A stretch of 64,000 nt of DNA from the NCBI GenBank assembly GCA_036398175.1, contig DASWHL010000007.1, positions 13,713 to 77,712 of the forward strand, read 5' to 3'. The DNA comes from JAOTWJ01 sp036398175 (GTDB lineage Bacteria; Gemmatimonadota; Gemmatimonadetes; Gemmatimonadales; GWC2-71-9). The notes under the pieces are model-generated. The model worked only from the letters and a program-made list of their open reading frames with translations. It ran no database searches and had not been told where the DNA came from. Both the position numbers and the translations under genes were made by a program. Positions 1 to 9,800 of the stretch are shown piece by piece (within the stretch, counting starts at the first letter, position 1; every line of letters begins with the position of its first letter).

Positions 1-347
1 CGACCATCTCCCGGCTCGATCGCGCCCATCTGTTTCACGGCTCGCTGGGCGGCAGCGGGGAAGAGAACCCCCTGCCCGGACTGGTCCCGCTCGCGGATCG
101 CGTCGAACGTACCCGCGGGTTCGGGGACTTCTACCAGCATGTGCTCGTCGCCGACGGCGCCGGAGAGATTGCGGTGGATCCCGTGGTGAAACCGTGGGAC
201 ATCGCGGCGCTCCAGGTGCTGGTCGAGGAGGCGGGCGGCCGGGCCACCAGCCTGGCCGGCCAGAAGACCATCTACGCCGGCAGCCTGGTCAGCACGAACG
301 GCCCGTTGCACGCGGCCGTCCTGGAAGCGCTCGCGACACCCGGGTAA
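1..347 (+). CDS. Inositol monophosphatase-family phosphatase (C-terminal part)
   Basis: Only the last ~115 codons are present; the reading frame is open from base 3 and the stop is TAA at 345-347. The visible part has the family's C-terminal signature: a GFGDFYQH segment, then DPVVKPWDIAAL, then LVEEAGGRAT and SNGPLH-like residues. In this family the WDxAA aspartate is the last metal ligand of the Mg-dependent phosphatase. The GFGDFYQHVLVADG pattern is closer to HisN-type histidinol-phosphate phosphatases than to SuhB, but without the N-terminal half the substrate cannot be fixed. It converges on the TPR gene that follows. Confidence 0.8.
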   Translation, partial: TISRLDRAHLFHGSLGGSGEENPLPGLVPLADRVERTRGFGDFYQHVLVADGAGEIAVDPVVKPWDIAALQVLVEEAGGRATSLAGQKTIYAGSLVSTNGPLHAAVLEALATPG

Positions 348-401
348 GCGGCCCGCGGCCGGCCCCGGCCGGCCCCGCCTCCTTCCCCCTCCCCGCCCGT
401 G

Positions 402-422
402 GCGCGGTGCGATCCACCGCGC
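402..422. terminator. Hairpin between convergent genes
   Basis: An 8-bp perfect stem (GCGCGGTG / CACCGCGC) with a 5-nt loop lies in the 110-bp gap between two convergent genes. There is no clear U-tract, so terminator function is inferred from position. The rest of the gap is GC-rich and holds a GGCCGG-type repeat. Confidence 0.35.
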
Positions 423-457
423 GGGCCGTATGCGTTCCGTCTGCCGACCTTCCGAGC

Positions 458-1399
458 CTATCGAGCCCGCGTCACCTCCGCCTCGGCGGCGATGTACCCG
501 AAGGCCGCCCATTGCGGGCCGGCGAGGATCTCGTGGAACACCTCCCGCGCGCGCGCGGAATCTCCGTTCACCAGCAGCCAGGCCCCGACGCCGTACGCCA
601 CCGTCGCGTTCTGGATGGCGTCGCCCGACCGCGCCGAGGCGAGCAGCTCGTCCGCCCGTGCGTCCCCCCGGAAGAGCAGGAGCAGGCGGTGGTACGCGTC
701 GTTCTCGATGACGTCGAGCTCCGCGGTGATCGGCTCCAGTACGGCGGCCGCGGCGGTCTCCCGACCCAGGCGGCGCTCGGTCAGATAGAGCCAGTAGCGC
801 GTAGCCACGAGCGCGTCGGGGTTGGTGGAAACCGCAAGGCACTCGCGGTACGCGCTCAGCGCCCGTTCGAAGTCCCCCTGGAGGTAGCGCGCCAGGCCCA
901 GGTGATACCAGATGTTGAATTGCAGCGTGCTGGTCGGGATGCCACGTGCGTTCGGCTGCCCGTCGGGCTCGACCTCGTCCGGCATCCCCCGGACCAGCGT
1001 GACCGCGCGGGTGAAGTCCCCGACGGCCGCGTCCAGCTCCCGAATCGTGACGTAGCGGTGCCCGCGGTGGCGCAGCAGGCGCGCGTCCTCGGGGTGCCGG
1101 GCCAGGGCGTCCGTGAACGCCGCGATGGCCGCCCGGTAGTGGCCGAGATACGCCAGCCGCCGCCCCAGCCAGATCCAGGCGTCCGGATCGTCCGGCTGCG
1201 CCACCAGGGCCGCGTGGGCGCTGTCGAGCTGGGCCCACTGGACCGCGCGCACCGAATCGGGCGCCGCGACCGGCACCAGGCTGTCGCCGAGGAGGGAGAC
1301 GGCCTGGACCCCCGGCTCGCCGGTGGGCGGCGGGAAGGGATCGGGCGTCGCGCAGGCGACGGCGAGCGCGACCGTGAGCACTGACGGGAACCGAGGCAT
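458..1399 (-). CDS. Secreted TPR protein (paralogue of 44131-44955)
   Basis: 313 aa. The start at 1399 was chosen because it gives an export signal (MPRFPSVLTVALAVACATPD, possibly a lipoprotein with Cys16); longer in-frame reading upstream is Arg/Pro-rich and lacks one. The body is a helical TPR array: WIWLGRRLAYLGHY, LLRHRGHRYVTIRELD and WYHLGLARYLQGD units between about residues 100 and 230. TPRs mediate protein contacts; no catalytic motif is visible. The last ~100 residues (ENDAYHRLLLLFRGD, VAYGVGAWLLVNGDSARAR, AAFGYIAAEAE) match the protein at 44131-44955 nearly position by position, so the two are paralogues. No Shine-Dalgarno is evident; CAGAAT lies 6 nt before the ATG and may be a leaderless -10. 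Confidence 0.8.
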   Translation of the reverse strand: MPRFPSVLTVALAVACATPDPFPPPTGEPGVQAVSLLGDSLVPVAAPDSVRAVQWAQLDSAHAALVAQPDDPDAWIWLGRRLAYLGHYRAAIAAFTDALARHPEDARLLRHRGHRYVTIRELDAAVGDFTRAVTLVRGMPDEVEPDGQPNARGIPTSTLQFNIWYHLGLARYLQGDFERALSAYRECLAVSTNPDALVATRYWLYLTERRLGRETAAAAVLEPITAELDVIENDAYHRLLLLFRGDARADELLASARSGDAIQNATVAYGVGAWLLVNGDSARAREVFHEILAGPQWAAFGYIAAEAEVTRAR

Positions 1400-1490
1400 A
1401 CGGCGATTCTGCGGCGGCGGCGCGGCGGGGTCAAGATCGGGATTCGGCCCGGGACTGGCCCCAAGCACGCCCCCTCCACCACGAGCGCGC

Positions 1491-1519
1491 TTGACTCCCG
1501 GCCCGCCCCGGGACACGAT
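1491..1519 (+). promoter_or_regulatory. Sigma70-type promoter for the molybdenum hydroxylase pair
   Basis: TTGACT (1491-1496), 17-nt spacer, CACGAT (1514-1519) lies in the divergent gap and gives a leader of about 25 nt to the GTG at 1549. The -35 is a strong match; the -10 keeps the key A2 and T6. Confidence 0.5.
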
Positions 1520-1548
1520 ACGAGGACCCCAAGTCAAGGACCCCTGCC

Positions 1549-2016
1549 GTGCCCGCGTACCGCTTCACACTCAACGGCGCCGACACGACCGTGGACGTTC
1601 CCGCCGACATGCCCCTCCTCTGGGTGCTGCGCGAGACCCTCGGCCTGACCGGTACGAAGTACAGCTGCGGGATCGCCCAGTGCGGCTCCTGCTTGGTGCA
1701 TCTGGACGGGGAACCCGCGTTCTCCTGCATCCTCCCGGCTTCGAGCGTCGAGGGACGGCGCGTCACCACGATCGAGGGGCTCGCCACCGGAGGCGCGCTG
1801 CACCCCGTGCAGCGCGCCTGGCTCGAGGTGGACGTGCCGCAGTGCGGGTATTGCCAGTCCGGGCAGATCATGGCGGCGGCCGCGTTGCTCGCCAGAAATC
1901 CGCGTCCGTCGGATGCGGACATTGACGAGGCCATGTCGGGCAATCTGTGCCGCTGCGGGACCTACAACCGGATCCGGTCCGCCATCCACGTGGCGGCGAG
2001 GGAGTCCCAGCCATGA
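1549..2016 (+). CDS. [2Fe-2S] subunit of a molybdenum hydroxylase (IorA/CoxS-like)
   Basis: 155 aa, the family's normal length. Two [2Fe-2S] motifs are complete: the plant-type cluster C40-x4-C45-x2-C48-x11-C60 (CGIAQCGSC) and the helical-domain cluster C99-x2-C102 plus C134-x-C136 (CGYCQSG, NLCRCGTY). These small subunits pass electrons from the molybdopterin site of the large subunit to an acceptor. GTG start with AAGGA 8 nt upstream. The stop overlaps the next gene's ATG (ATGA), so the subunits are translationally coupled. The two-gene organisation without an FAD subunit resembles isoquinoline 1-oxidoreductase-type enzymes; the substrate is unknown. Confidence 0.93.
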   Translation: MPAYRFTLNGADTTVDVPADMPLLWVLRETLGLTGTKYSCGIAQCGSCLVHLDGEPAFSCILPASSVEGRRVTTIEGLATGGALHPVQRAWLEVDVPQCGYCQSGQIMAAAALLARNPRPSDADIDEAMSGNLCRCGTYNRIRSAIHVAARESQP

Positions 2017-4121
2017 CCGCCACGCGCCCGGCCGGCATGGACCGGCGACAGTTCCTCCAGATCACGGGAGCGGCGGGCGCGGGCCTGCTGCTGGCCTGCC
2101 GCGTGGCCCGCGCCGAGGTGATCCCCGGCGCCGCCGGCACGGTCAATGCCTGGGTGCACGTCGGCGCCGATGGGCAGGTCACGATCGCCGTGTCGGAATC
2201 GGAAATGGGTCAGGGCACGATGACCGCGTTCGCCCAGATCGTGGCGGACGAGCTCGAGGCGGACTGGAGCAAGGTGCGCGCGGTGCACGCGCCGGCCGAT
2301 CAGGCCAAGTACGGGCGCCAGAGCACGGGCGGGAGCACGAGCATCCGGATCGGCTACGACTCGATCCGGAAGACGGGGGCCGCGGCGCGTGAAATGCTCG
2401 TGGCCGCGGCGGCGGCGGCGTGGGCCGTGCCGGCGGGCGAGTGCCGGGCCGAGCTGGGCGTGGTGCGCCACGCCTCCACGGGCCGCCGGATGGACTACGG
2501 CGCCCTGGCCGACCGCGCGGGCCAGTTGGCCGCGCCGACGTCCCCGGCCCTCAAGGACCCCACCACGTTCCGCTACGTCGGGAAACCCATCAAGCGGCTC
2601 GACAGCCGCGAGAAGGTGACGGGGGAGGCCGTGTTCGGGCTCGATGCCAAGGCCACGGGGCTCCTCGTGGCCCAGGTGGTCCGGCCGCCGGTGATGGGCG
2701 GCGCGGTTGCCGGTTTCGACGCGGCGGCGGCCCGGGCCGTGCCCGGCGTCGTGGACGTGGTCCAGGTGCCGAACGGCATTGCGGTGGTGGCCGAGGGCTT
2801 CTGGGCCGCGCAGAAGGGGCGGCAGGCGCTCACGGCGCAGTGGGACGACAAGGAGTGGGGCGACCTCTCCTCGGAGAAGATCACCGGCCTGCTGCGCGAG
2901 ATCGTGGGGAGCGGCACGGTGGCGCGGAACGACGGCGACGCCGCGCAGGCGGCGGCGGGGGCGGCGCGACGCCTCGAGGCCGTCTACGAGGCCCCGTACC
3001 TGGCGCATGCGGCCATGGAGGCCATGAACTGCACGGCCCACGTGCGCGCCGACGCGTGCGACGTCTGGGTCGGCACGCAGGCGCAGACGTCCACGGTCCA
3101 GACGGCGGCCCGCATCACGGGCCTCCCGGCCAGCAAGATCACCGTCACCACGCTCTACCTGGGCGGGGGGTTCGGGCGCCGCTCGCAGACGGACTTCGTC
3201 GAGGACGCGGTGCATCTCTCGAAGGCCGTGGGCCGGCCGGTGAAGGTGGTCTACACGCGCGAAGACGACATGCGGGCGGGCTGGTACCGGCCCGTCACGT
3301 ACAACGAGCTGGTTGGCGGACTGGACGCGGACGGCTGGCCGGTGGCCTGGATCCACCGCATTGCCGGCGCCTCCATTGCCGAGCAGTTCGGCCCGCTGCG
3401 CAACGGGATTGACGCAAGCAGCGTCGAGGGCGCGGCCAACATCCCCTATCGCATCGCCAACGTGCACGTCACGTTCGCGCACCCGAAGCTCCCCATCACC
3501 ACGTGGTGGTGGCGCTCGGTCGGCAGCTCGCAGAACGCCTACATCACGGAGTGCTTCCTGGACGAGCTGGCGCGCGCGGGTGGCCACGATCCCCTGGCGT
3601 TTCGGCAGCGGCTGCTCCAGGACCATCCCCGGCATCTCCGCGTCCTCAATACGGCCGCCGAGAAGATCGGCTGGGGCCGCGCGTTGCCCGAGGGGCACGC
3701 GCTCGGGATCGCGGTCCACGAGTGCTTCGGCTCCTGGGTGGCCCAGGCGGCCGACGTCACCATGGAGAGCGACGGTCCGCGCGTGCACCGCGTGGTGTGC
3801 GCCGTGGACTGCGGCCAGGCCATCAACCCCGACACGATCGCGGCCCAGATGGACAGCGGCGTCACCTACGGGCTCTCAGCCGCGCTCTGGGGCCAGATCA
3901 CGCTCGACAAGGGCCGGCCGCAGCAGACGAACTTCCACAACTACCGGGTCGTCCGGATGCGCGAAATGCCGAAGGTCGAGACGCACATCGTGAACGCGGG
4001 CGACGCGCACGGCGGGATCGGCGAGCCCGGCACGGCCCCCACCGCGCCGGCGGTGTGCAACGCGATCTTCGCGTTGACCGGGAAGCCGGTGAGGAAGCTG
4101 CCGATACAGCAGGCGGGATGA
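2013..4121 (+). CDS. Tat-exported molybdopterin-binding subunit (IorB-like aldehyde/xanthine dehydrogenase family)
   Basis: 702 aa. The start at 2013 overlaps the previous stop and gives an N-terminus with the twin-arginine motif DRRQFLQ followed by a hydrophobic stretch, so the folded complex is probably exported to the periplasm with its small partner. The rest is the large-subunit fold: ESEMGQGTMTAFAQ, the GGGFGRRSQTDF cofactor-binding loop, and the C-terminal GGIGEPGTAPTAPA segment whose Glu is the likely catalytic base of the family. The reaction is hydroxylation or dehydrogenation of an aldehyde or N-heterocycle; the substrate cannot be told from sequence. No maturation factor gene is adjacent. 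The stop lies inside a long inverted repeat. Confidence 0.9.
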   Translation: MTATRPAGMDRRQFLQITGAAGAGLLLACRVARAEVIPGAAGTVNAWVHVGADGQVTIAVSESEMGQGTMTAFAQIVADELEADWSKVRAVHAPADQAKYGRQSTGGSTSIRIGYDSIRKTGAAAREMLVAAAAAAWAVPAGECRAELGVVRHASTGRRMDYGALADRAGQLAAPTSPALKDPTTFRYVGKPIKRLDSREKVTGEAVFGLDAKATGLLVAQVVRPPVMGGAVAGFDAAAARAVPGVVDVVQVPNGIAVVAEGFWAAQKGRQALTAQWDDKEWGDLSSEKITGLLREIVGSGTVARNDGDAAQAAAGAARRLEAVYEAPYLAHAAMEAMNCTAHVRADACDVWVGTQAQTSTVQTAARITGLPASKITVTTLYLGGGFGRRSQTDFVEDAVHLSKAVGRPVKVVYTREDDMRAGWYRPVTYNELVGGLDADGWPVAWIHRIAGASIAEQFGPLRNGIDASSVEGAANIPYRIANVHVTFAHPKLPITTWWWRSVGSSQNAYITECFLDELARAGGHDPLAFRQRLLQDHPRHLRVLNTAAEKIGWGRALPEGHALGIAVHECFGSWVAQAADVTMESDGPRVHRVVCAVDCGQAINPDTIAAQMDSGVTYGLSAALWGQITLDKGRPQQTNFHNYRVVRMREMPKVETHIVNAGDAHGGIGEPGTAPTAPAVCNAIFALTGKPVRKLPIQQAG

Positions 4122-4252
4122 CGGGATGGACGGGATGACGGCATCAACGGGATGGACAGGATGGGCCGGATCGGAGGCTCGTCGCTCCCGTTGATCCGGC
4201 TTATCCCGTCCATCCCGGTCATCCCGTTGATCCCGTCCATCCCGTCATCCCC
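4115..4252. repeat. Long inverted repeat built from GGGATGAC/GGGATGGAC units
   Basis: Left arm 4115-4171 and right arm 4194-4252 are reverse complements with few mismatches, around a 22-nt loop. Each arm is itself a tandem array of 9-10-nt units (GGGATGACG, GGGATGGAC, GGGATCAAC). The left arm overlaps the stop codon of the upstream gene and the right arm ends about 30 nt before the ATG of the next. As RNA it would form a very stable hairpin that could end or attenuate transcription. Confidence 0.75.
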
Positions 4253-4280
4253 GTCCACCTCACCCCCCCCCGGAGGCCCC

Positions 4281-6749
4281 ATGCCGCTGCGCCGTTCGCT
4301 CGTGGTGCTCGCCATCGTGCTCTTCGCGCCCGCGCGCGCACACACGCAGGTGCCGGCAATCGCGGACTACACGGCGGGGATGGAACGGCAGGACGGGTTC
4401 TTGCCGTTGCATTGGGACGGCGCGAAGGGCCGCCTGCTCATGGAGGTGCGGCCGGGCGTGGAATTCCTCTACCTCACGTCGCTGGCCACCGGCGTGGGCT
4501 CGGAGGGACTCGGGCTCGATCGCGGCACGATCGGCGGCGAACACCTGGCCCACTTCTCGCGGATCGGGCCGCGCGTCCATCTCGTTCTCACCAACCCGCA
4601 GTTCCGCGCGATCGGCGACAACGTTCCGCTGGCGCGCTCCGTCACCGAGTCGTTCCCGCTCTCCATTGCCGCCGGGTTCGACATCCTGGCGGAGTCCGGC
4701 GGACTGCTCCTCGTGGACGTGACGCCGCTCGCGACGAGCGACGTCATGGACGTGGTGGGGAGCCTGCGCCGCGCGGATCAGGGCAGCTTCCGGGTGGACC
4801 GCGACCGGAGCGCCATCGAGCCGGCGCGCACGAAAGCCTTCCCGCGCAATACGGAGATTGACGCGGCCCTCACGTTCACCAGCGACAACCCCGGCCGGCT
4901 GGTGCGCGCGCACACGCCGGACGGCCGCGCCCTCACCCTCCGCGAGCACCTCTCCTTCGTGCGGCTCCCCGAGCCCGGATACCGGCCCCGCGCGTTCCAT
5001 CCGCAGGCGGGGTACTTCCCGACCACGTTCTGGGACTTCGCGAAGCCGTTCGACGACGACTATCCGACGCGCTTCATCAGCCGGCATCGCCTGATCAAGC
5101 AGAACCCGGGTGCCGCGCTCAGCGATCCGGTGACGCCCATCGTCTACTACCTCGACGCCGGGATCCCGGAGCCGTATCGCACGGCGTTCCGCGAGGGGGC
5201 CCAGTGGTGGGCCAGCGTGTTCGAGGCCGCGGGGTTCACGAACGCGTTCCGCGTCGAGGACATGCCGCCCGACACGGACCCCATGGACGCGCGCTATCAC
5301 GTGATCCAGTGGGTCCACCGGACGGCGCCCGGCTACTCCATCGGTCCGTCGTTCGTGGACCCGCGCACCGGGGAGATCATCAAGGCCGCGGTTCGGATGG
5401 ATTCCTACCGGTCGCAGATGGACTATGACATCTACGCCGGCACCATTCCCGTCCGGGCGGGCTTCGACGACGGGGATGCCGGCTGGCTCGCGTCGCTCGC
5501 GCAGGGCTCCGGCGCCGAGGAATTCGCCATGGCCCGCCGCCGGCAGCACACGGCGCACGAGGTGGGCCACACGCTCGGCCTGGCCCACAACTTCGTCACC
5601 GGGAGCTATGGGCGGGCGAGCGTGATGGACTATCCCGGCCCGCTCATCACGCTGGCCGGGCAGCGGCTGGATCTCAGCGACGCCTACCGCAACGGCCCCG
5701 GCGCCTGGGACACGCTGGCGATCCGGTACGGCTACACGGAATTCCCCGCCGACCGCGAGACGGAGGGTCTCGCGACCCTCCTCGCCGACGCCCGCCGGCG
5801 CGCTCTGCTGTTCATCACCAACCCGGACGAGGGGGACGCCGGCAGCTACCCGGCAGCCACGACGTGGGTGAACGGGGCCGACATGGTGGCCGAGCTCGAG
5901 CGCGTGATGGCCGTTCGCCGGGTGATGCTTGAGCGGTTCGACGAGACGGCCATCAAGCCGGGCGAGCCCATGTACCTGCTGGGCACTCGTCTCTCGCGCG
6001 CCTATCTCCACCACCACTTCACCCTCGGCGCGGCGGTGAAGACGATTGGCGGCATGGAGTTTCGCTACGCCGTGCGGGGGGACGGGCTCACCCCCACGAC
6101 GGTCATTCCGGGCGACCGCCAGCGCGCGGCGCTCACGGCCGTGCTGGACGCGCTCGAGCCCGCGGCGCTCGCCGTCCCCGAGCGCGTGCTCCGCCTCATT
6201 CCCCCCCGGCCCTTCGGGTACGCGACGGAGGCCCGCCAGTTCCAGTCGGGCGCGGCCCCGGCCTTCGACCAGCTGGCGTTGGCCCGGACGCTTGCCGGCG
6301 ACGTGATCGGCCGGCTGCTCGATCCGCCGCGGCTGGGCCGCGTCGTGGCGTTTTCGGCGCGCGATCCCTCGCTGCCAACACTGGGTGAGATCATGGGCGC
6401 CATGCTCGAACGCACGTGGAGCGTGGAGCCCGGTGGCGAGGCGGCGGCCCTGCGCCGCGTCGTGCAGCGCGCCGTCGTGGACGGCCTGATGGACCTCGCC
6501 GCCGACCCCGGGGCCGTGGTCGAGACGCGGGCCGCGGCCGAGTGGTCCTTGCGGCGGGTGGAAGAGATCGCCGAGCGGCAGAGTCCCCTGAGCGGCGACG
6601 ACGCGGCCCATCTGGCCCTGGTCCTGGCGGACGTCGCCCGGTTCCTGGACCGGACCGACGACCCGACCCGGCGCACCCGCCGGTTCCCGACGCCGCCCGG
6701 CGCCCCCATTGGCGGTGCACACCGAAACCAATTGCGGTTCCCGGCGTAG
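4281..6749 (+). CDS. Secreted zinc metalloprotease (DUF5117/DUF4953 family)
   Basis: 822 aa. The ATG at 4281 follows GGAGG and begins a signal peptide (MPLRRSLVVLAIVLFAPARA); the open frame continues upstream only by reading the inverted repeat as an Ile-Pro repeat. The catalytic signature HEVGHTLGLAH (His426, Glu427, His430, Gly433, His436) is the extended metzincin HExxHxxGxxH zinc site. The N-terminal DYTAGMERQDGFLPLHWD and the following beta-rich region are typical of the DUF5117/DUF5118-containing peptidases common in Gemmatimonadota and Bacteroidota. Role: extracytoplasmic proteolysis, substrate unknown. A Met-turn is not obvious to me, so the metzincin label is by motif only. Confidence 0.88.
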   Translation: MPLRRSLVVLAIVLFAPARAHTQVPAIADYTAGMERQDGFLPLHWDGAKGRLLMEVRPGVEFLYLTSLATGVGSEGLGLDRGTIGGEHLAHFSRIGPRVHLVLTNPQFRAIGDNVPLARSVTESFPLSIAAGFDILAESGGLLLVDVTPLATSDVMDVVGSLRRADQGSFRVDRDRSAIEPARTKAFPRNTEIDAALTFTSDNPGRLVRAHTPDGRALTLREHLSFVRLPEPGYRPRAFHPQAGYFPTTFWDFAKPFDDDYPTRFISRHRLIKQNPGAALSDPVTPIVYYLDAGIPEPYRTAFREGAQWWASVFEAAGFTNAFRVEDMPPDTDPMDARYHVIQWVHRTAPGYSIGPSFVDPRTGEIIKAAVRMDSYRSQMDYDIYAGTIPVRAGFDDGDAGWLASLAQGSGAEEFAMARRRQHTAHEVGHTLGLAHNFVTGSYGRASVMDYPGPLITLAGQRLDLSDAYRNGPGAWDTLAIRYGYTEFPADRETEGLATLLADARRRALLFITNPDEGDAGSYPAATTWVNGADMVAELERVMAVRRVMLERFDETAIKPGEPMYLLGTRLSRAYLHHHFTLGAAVKTIGGMEFRYAVRGDGLTPTTVIPGDRQRAALTAVLDALEPAALAVPERVLRLIPPRPFGYATEARQFQSGAAPAFDQLALARTLAGDVIGRLLDPPRLGRVVAFSARDPSLPTLGEIMGAMLERTWSVEPGGEAAALRRVVQRAVVDGLMDLAADPGAVVETRAAAEWSLRRVEEIAERQSPLSGDDAAHLALVLADVARFLDRTDDPTRRTRRFPTPPGAPIGGAHRNQLRFPA

Positions 6750-6751
6750 AT

Positions 6752-6868
6752 GATCTCGATAGCCGAGGGCCGAGGGCCGAGGGCCGATTCGTTCCGGGCG
6801 CCGGTCAGCGACGCGGATGCGCGACGGACGGCGTCGGCCATCGGCCATCGGCCATCGGCAATCTCGTG
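6752..6868. repeat. Inverted pair of heptamer tandem repeats
   Basis: 6752-6791 carries three GCCGAGG units and 6832-6868 carries three GCCATCG units in opposite orientation. The reverse complement of the second arm matches the first at about 26 of 30 positions, with the same G/T difference repeating in each unit. It sits in the leader of the kinase gene, just before its Shine-Dalgarno. Confidence 0.7.
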
Positions 6869-6879
6869 AAGGGAGCGTG

Positions 6880-9800
6880 ATGACGGGACTGCGGGACCGA
6901 CTCCAGGCAGCGCTGGACGACCGCTACACGGTCGAAGAGGAGGTCGGCCAGGGCGGCATGGCCCTGGTGTTCCGCGCGCGCGACCGGAAACACAACCGGA
7001 CGGTGGCCGTGAAGGTCCTGCGCCCCGAGCTGGCGTCGTCCCTCGGCCCCGAGCGGTTCCTGCGCGAGATCGAGATTGCCGCCCAGCTCCAGCACCCGCA
7101 CATCCTGCCGGTCTACGATTCCGGCCAGTCGGACGGTCTGCTCTACTACGTGATGCCGTTCGTCCCCGGCGAGTCGCTGCGCGACCGGCTCCTGCGCGGG
7201 GACCGCGTCACGGCGGACGAGGCGCTTCGCGTCGCGCGCGAGGTGGCCAACGCCCTCGACTACGCGCACCGCCAGGGTATCGTGCACCGCGACATCAAGC
7301 CCGCGAACATCCTGCTGTCGGACGGCCACGCGGTGGTGGCCGATTTCGGGATCGCGCGGGCGCTCTCCGCGTCCGCGCAGGGCGGGCTCACGATGGCGGG
7401 CATGGCCGTCGGCACCCCCACGTACATGAGCCCGGAGCAGGCGCTGGGCGAGCAGCACCTGGACGGCCGCACCGACATCTACGCGCTGGGCTGCGTGCTG
7501 TACGAGATGCTGGTGGGCTCGCCCCCGTTCGACGGCCCCACGCCGCAGGCCGTGGTGGCCAAGGCGCTGGCTGGCGGCCGGCCCCGGCTGGCCAATGATC
7601 CGCACGGCGTCCAACCGATCCTCGAGCGCGCCCTGGCCCGCGAGCCCGCCGACCGGTTCGCCACCGCCGCCGAGCTGACCCAGGCGCTGGACGCAGTGTC
7701 CAGCGGGGTTGGTTACCGGTTCCGCGGCCAACGCCGCCGCCGCGGCCTCCTCGTGACCGCCGCAACCGCTGTGGTCGCCGCGGCCGCAGTCCTCTTCTGG
7801 CCCCGCGGCTTCCGCGTGGACGGCGACCCGCGCCAGAGCCTCATCATCTACCCGTTCGAGAACCGGACGGGCGACGCCGGTCTCGCGTACCTCGAGGAGG
7901 GCGCGATGAACCTGCTCGGCCTCGCGGTGGCCCAGTGGCACGACCTGCGGGTGTTCGACGACGAGCGCACCGCCTCGCTGCTCCGGCGCAAAAACGTGGA
8001 CGGCGCCGCCGCGCTCGACTTCGATCGCGCGCAGGCACTGGCGCGCGAGGCCAGGGTGGGCACGCTCGTCCTCGGCGACCTCCACCGGGAGGGGGATTCC
8101 CTCGCGGTCGAGGCCAAGATCCACGACGTCCGGTCGGGCGAGCGGCTCGCGACCGAGATCGTGCGCGCGGGATGGGGGGCGGATCCGCGGCCCCTGTTCG
8201 ACCGGCTTGCCGCCCGCATCCTCCGGATCAGCGGGGCCCCGGCCGGCGAGCGGCCGGACCTGGTGGCGCAGACCACGCGCTCGCTCGAGGCGTATCAGGC
8301 CTATCTCTCCGGCGTCGGCCACCTCCAGCATTTCCGGATCGAGTCCGCCCGCGTGGACCTCGAGCGCGCTATCGCGCTCGACTCGACCTTCGCGCTCGCT
8401 TACGTGCGCCTGCGCGACGTGGTAGGGTGGGAAGGCGCGACCGGCGGAAGCGAGGGCGAGCGGCGCGCGCTGATCAGCACGGCGCAGCGCTACAGTGGAT
8501 CGCTTCCGCCCCGCCTGCGCAGTCTGATCGAGTACTACGGGGCGTACGAGGCGGGAGCGCTGAGCCGGGCGCGCGACATCGCGATGGAGATGATCGCGCG
8601 CGACTCCACGGACGTCGAGGCATGGTATCAGCTCGGCGAGGCGCACTTCCACGATCAGGCGCCGCAATTCCCGCCGCCGCCGGGCCGCGGCAACATCGGG
8701 CGGAGTCTGCGCGCGTTCCAGCGCGCCCTGGCGCTCGACTCGAGCTACGTGCTGGCCTACCAGCACATCCTCGACGCGCTGAACGCGTGCGCCGGGGCCG
8801 GCAACGGCGTCCTGTGCCTGGCGGACTCGGCGGTCTACGGGTTCCCGCAGAATCTCGCGACGCAGTTCGGGCAGCCGGTCGTGGACCGGTTCAAGCAGGA
8901 GGCCAGGACGGCGCAGCTCGCCACCGCCCGCGGGTGGGTCTCCGCGGAGCCGACCCTCCCACGCGCCCGCCAACACCTGGTCCAGGCGCTGATCGGCGAG
9001 ACGCGGTGGGAGGAGGCCAAGCGCGAGACCGCCGAGCTGCGAAACCAGGGCGCCCTCGAGGCCGCGGCGGGCCTCGAAGCGCTCATCGCGGCGGGCCAGG
9101 GAGACTACGGCGAGGCGGGGTGGTGGTTGAGCCGCGGGCTCGCCGCCGGCGACACCATGACCGTGATCCTGCTCCCATCCGTGCAACAGGTCGGCGCGAA
9201 CCTGTTCGCCGGGGCCGGTCGGGTCACCGAGGCCATCCGGTTCGCGCGGACCATCTTCGGCATGGTCCAGCTCGACTCACTGCCGGGGCCCGGGGGCATG
9301 CGGGTGGCCAAGAACGACATCCTGACGCTGGTGCAGGCCGTGACGTGGGCCCAGACCCGCTATCCGCGCGACAGTGCCACCGCGGCCACGCATCGCTGGC
9401 TCGACCTCGTCGAACGTCAGACCGTCGGCGACACGGCGGCGCGGCGGACCGCCATGGCCGCCAACGGCCAGGCCGCCCTCCTGGCGTTCCTTTCCGAGCG
9501 CGACTCGAGCCTGTTGGGCCGAGTGGCGCCGTATGCGGGTGAGAGAACGATGATCCGCGCCCACATGGCGCTGGAGCGCGGCGACACGGCGGGCGCGCGG
9601 CGACAGGCGGCCGCCGCCACCGGCGCCGACCTTGGCGCCGGTACCGTGGATCCCGCCAAGGTGCCGGACGGTGGCGCGCGGGTAGTCTGGGCGCTGGGCT
9701 GGGGCGACCTGCTGGGTCGCCTGGGGCACCTGGACGCCGCGCTGGCCGTCTACAGCTACGCCGATTCCGCTCCCCATCCGGTGGCGGCACCGGGCGCGCT

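Noticed and set aside
1962..3788. A 608-codon open frame antisense to the molybdopterin subunit
   Set aside because: Composition is the mirror of a GC3-rich gene (Arg/Gly/His/Leu-rich, no domain), and the sense gene has clear family motifs. The same applies to long antisense frames at 4260-6848, 6805-9186, 10210-13530, 29352-31097 and 60654-63092.
4152..4280. N-terminal extension of the metalloprotease reading as an Ile-Pro repeat
   Set aside because: The periodic peptide (IPSIPVIPLIPSIP) is only the inverted repeat translated; the ATG at 4281 has GGAGG and starts a signal peptide.
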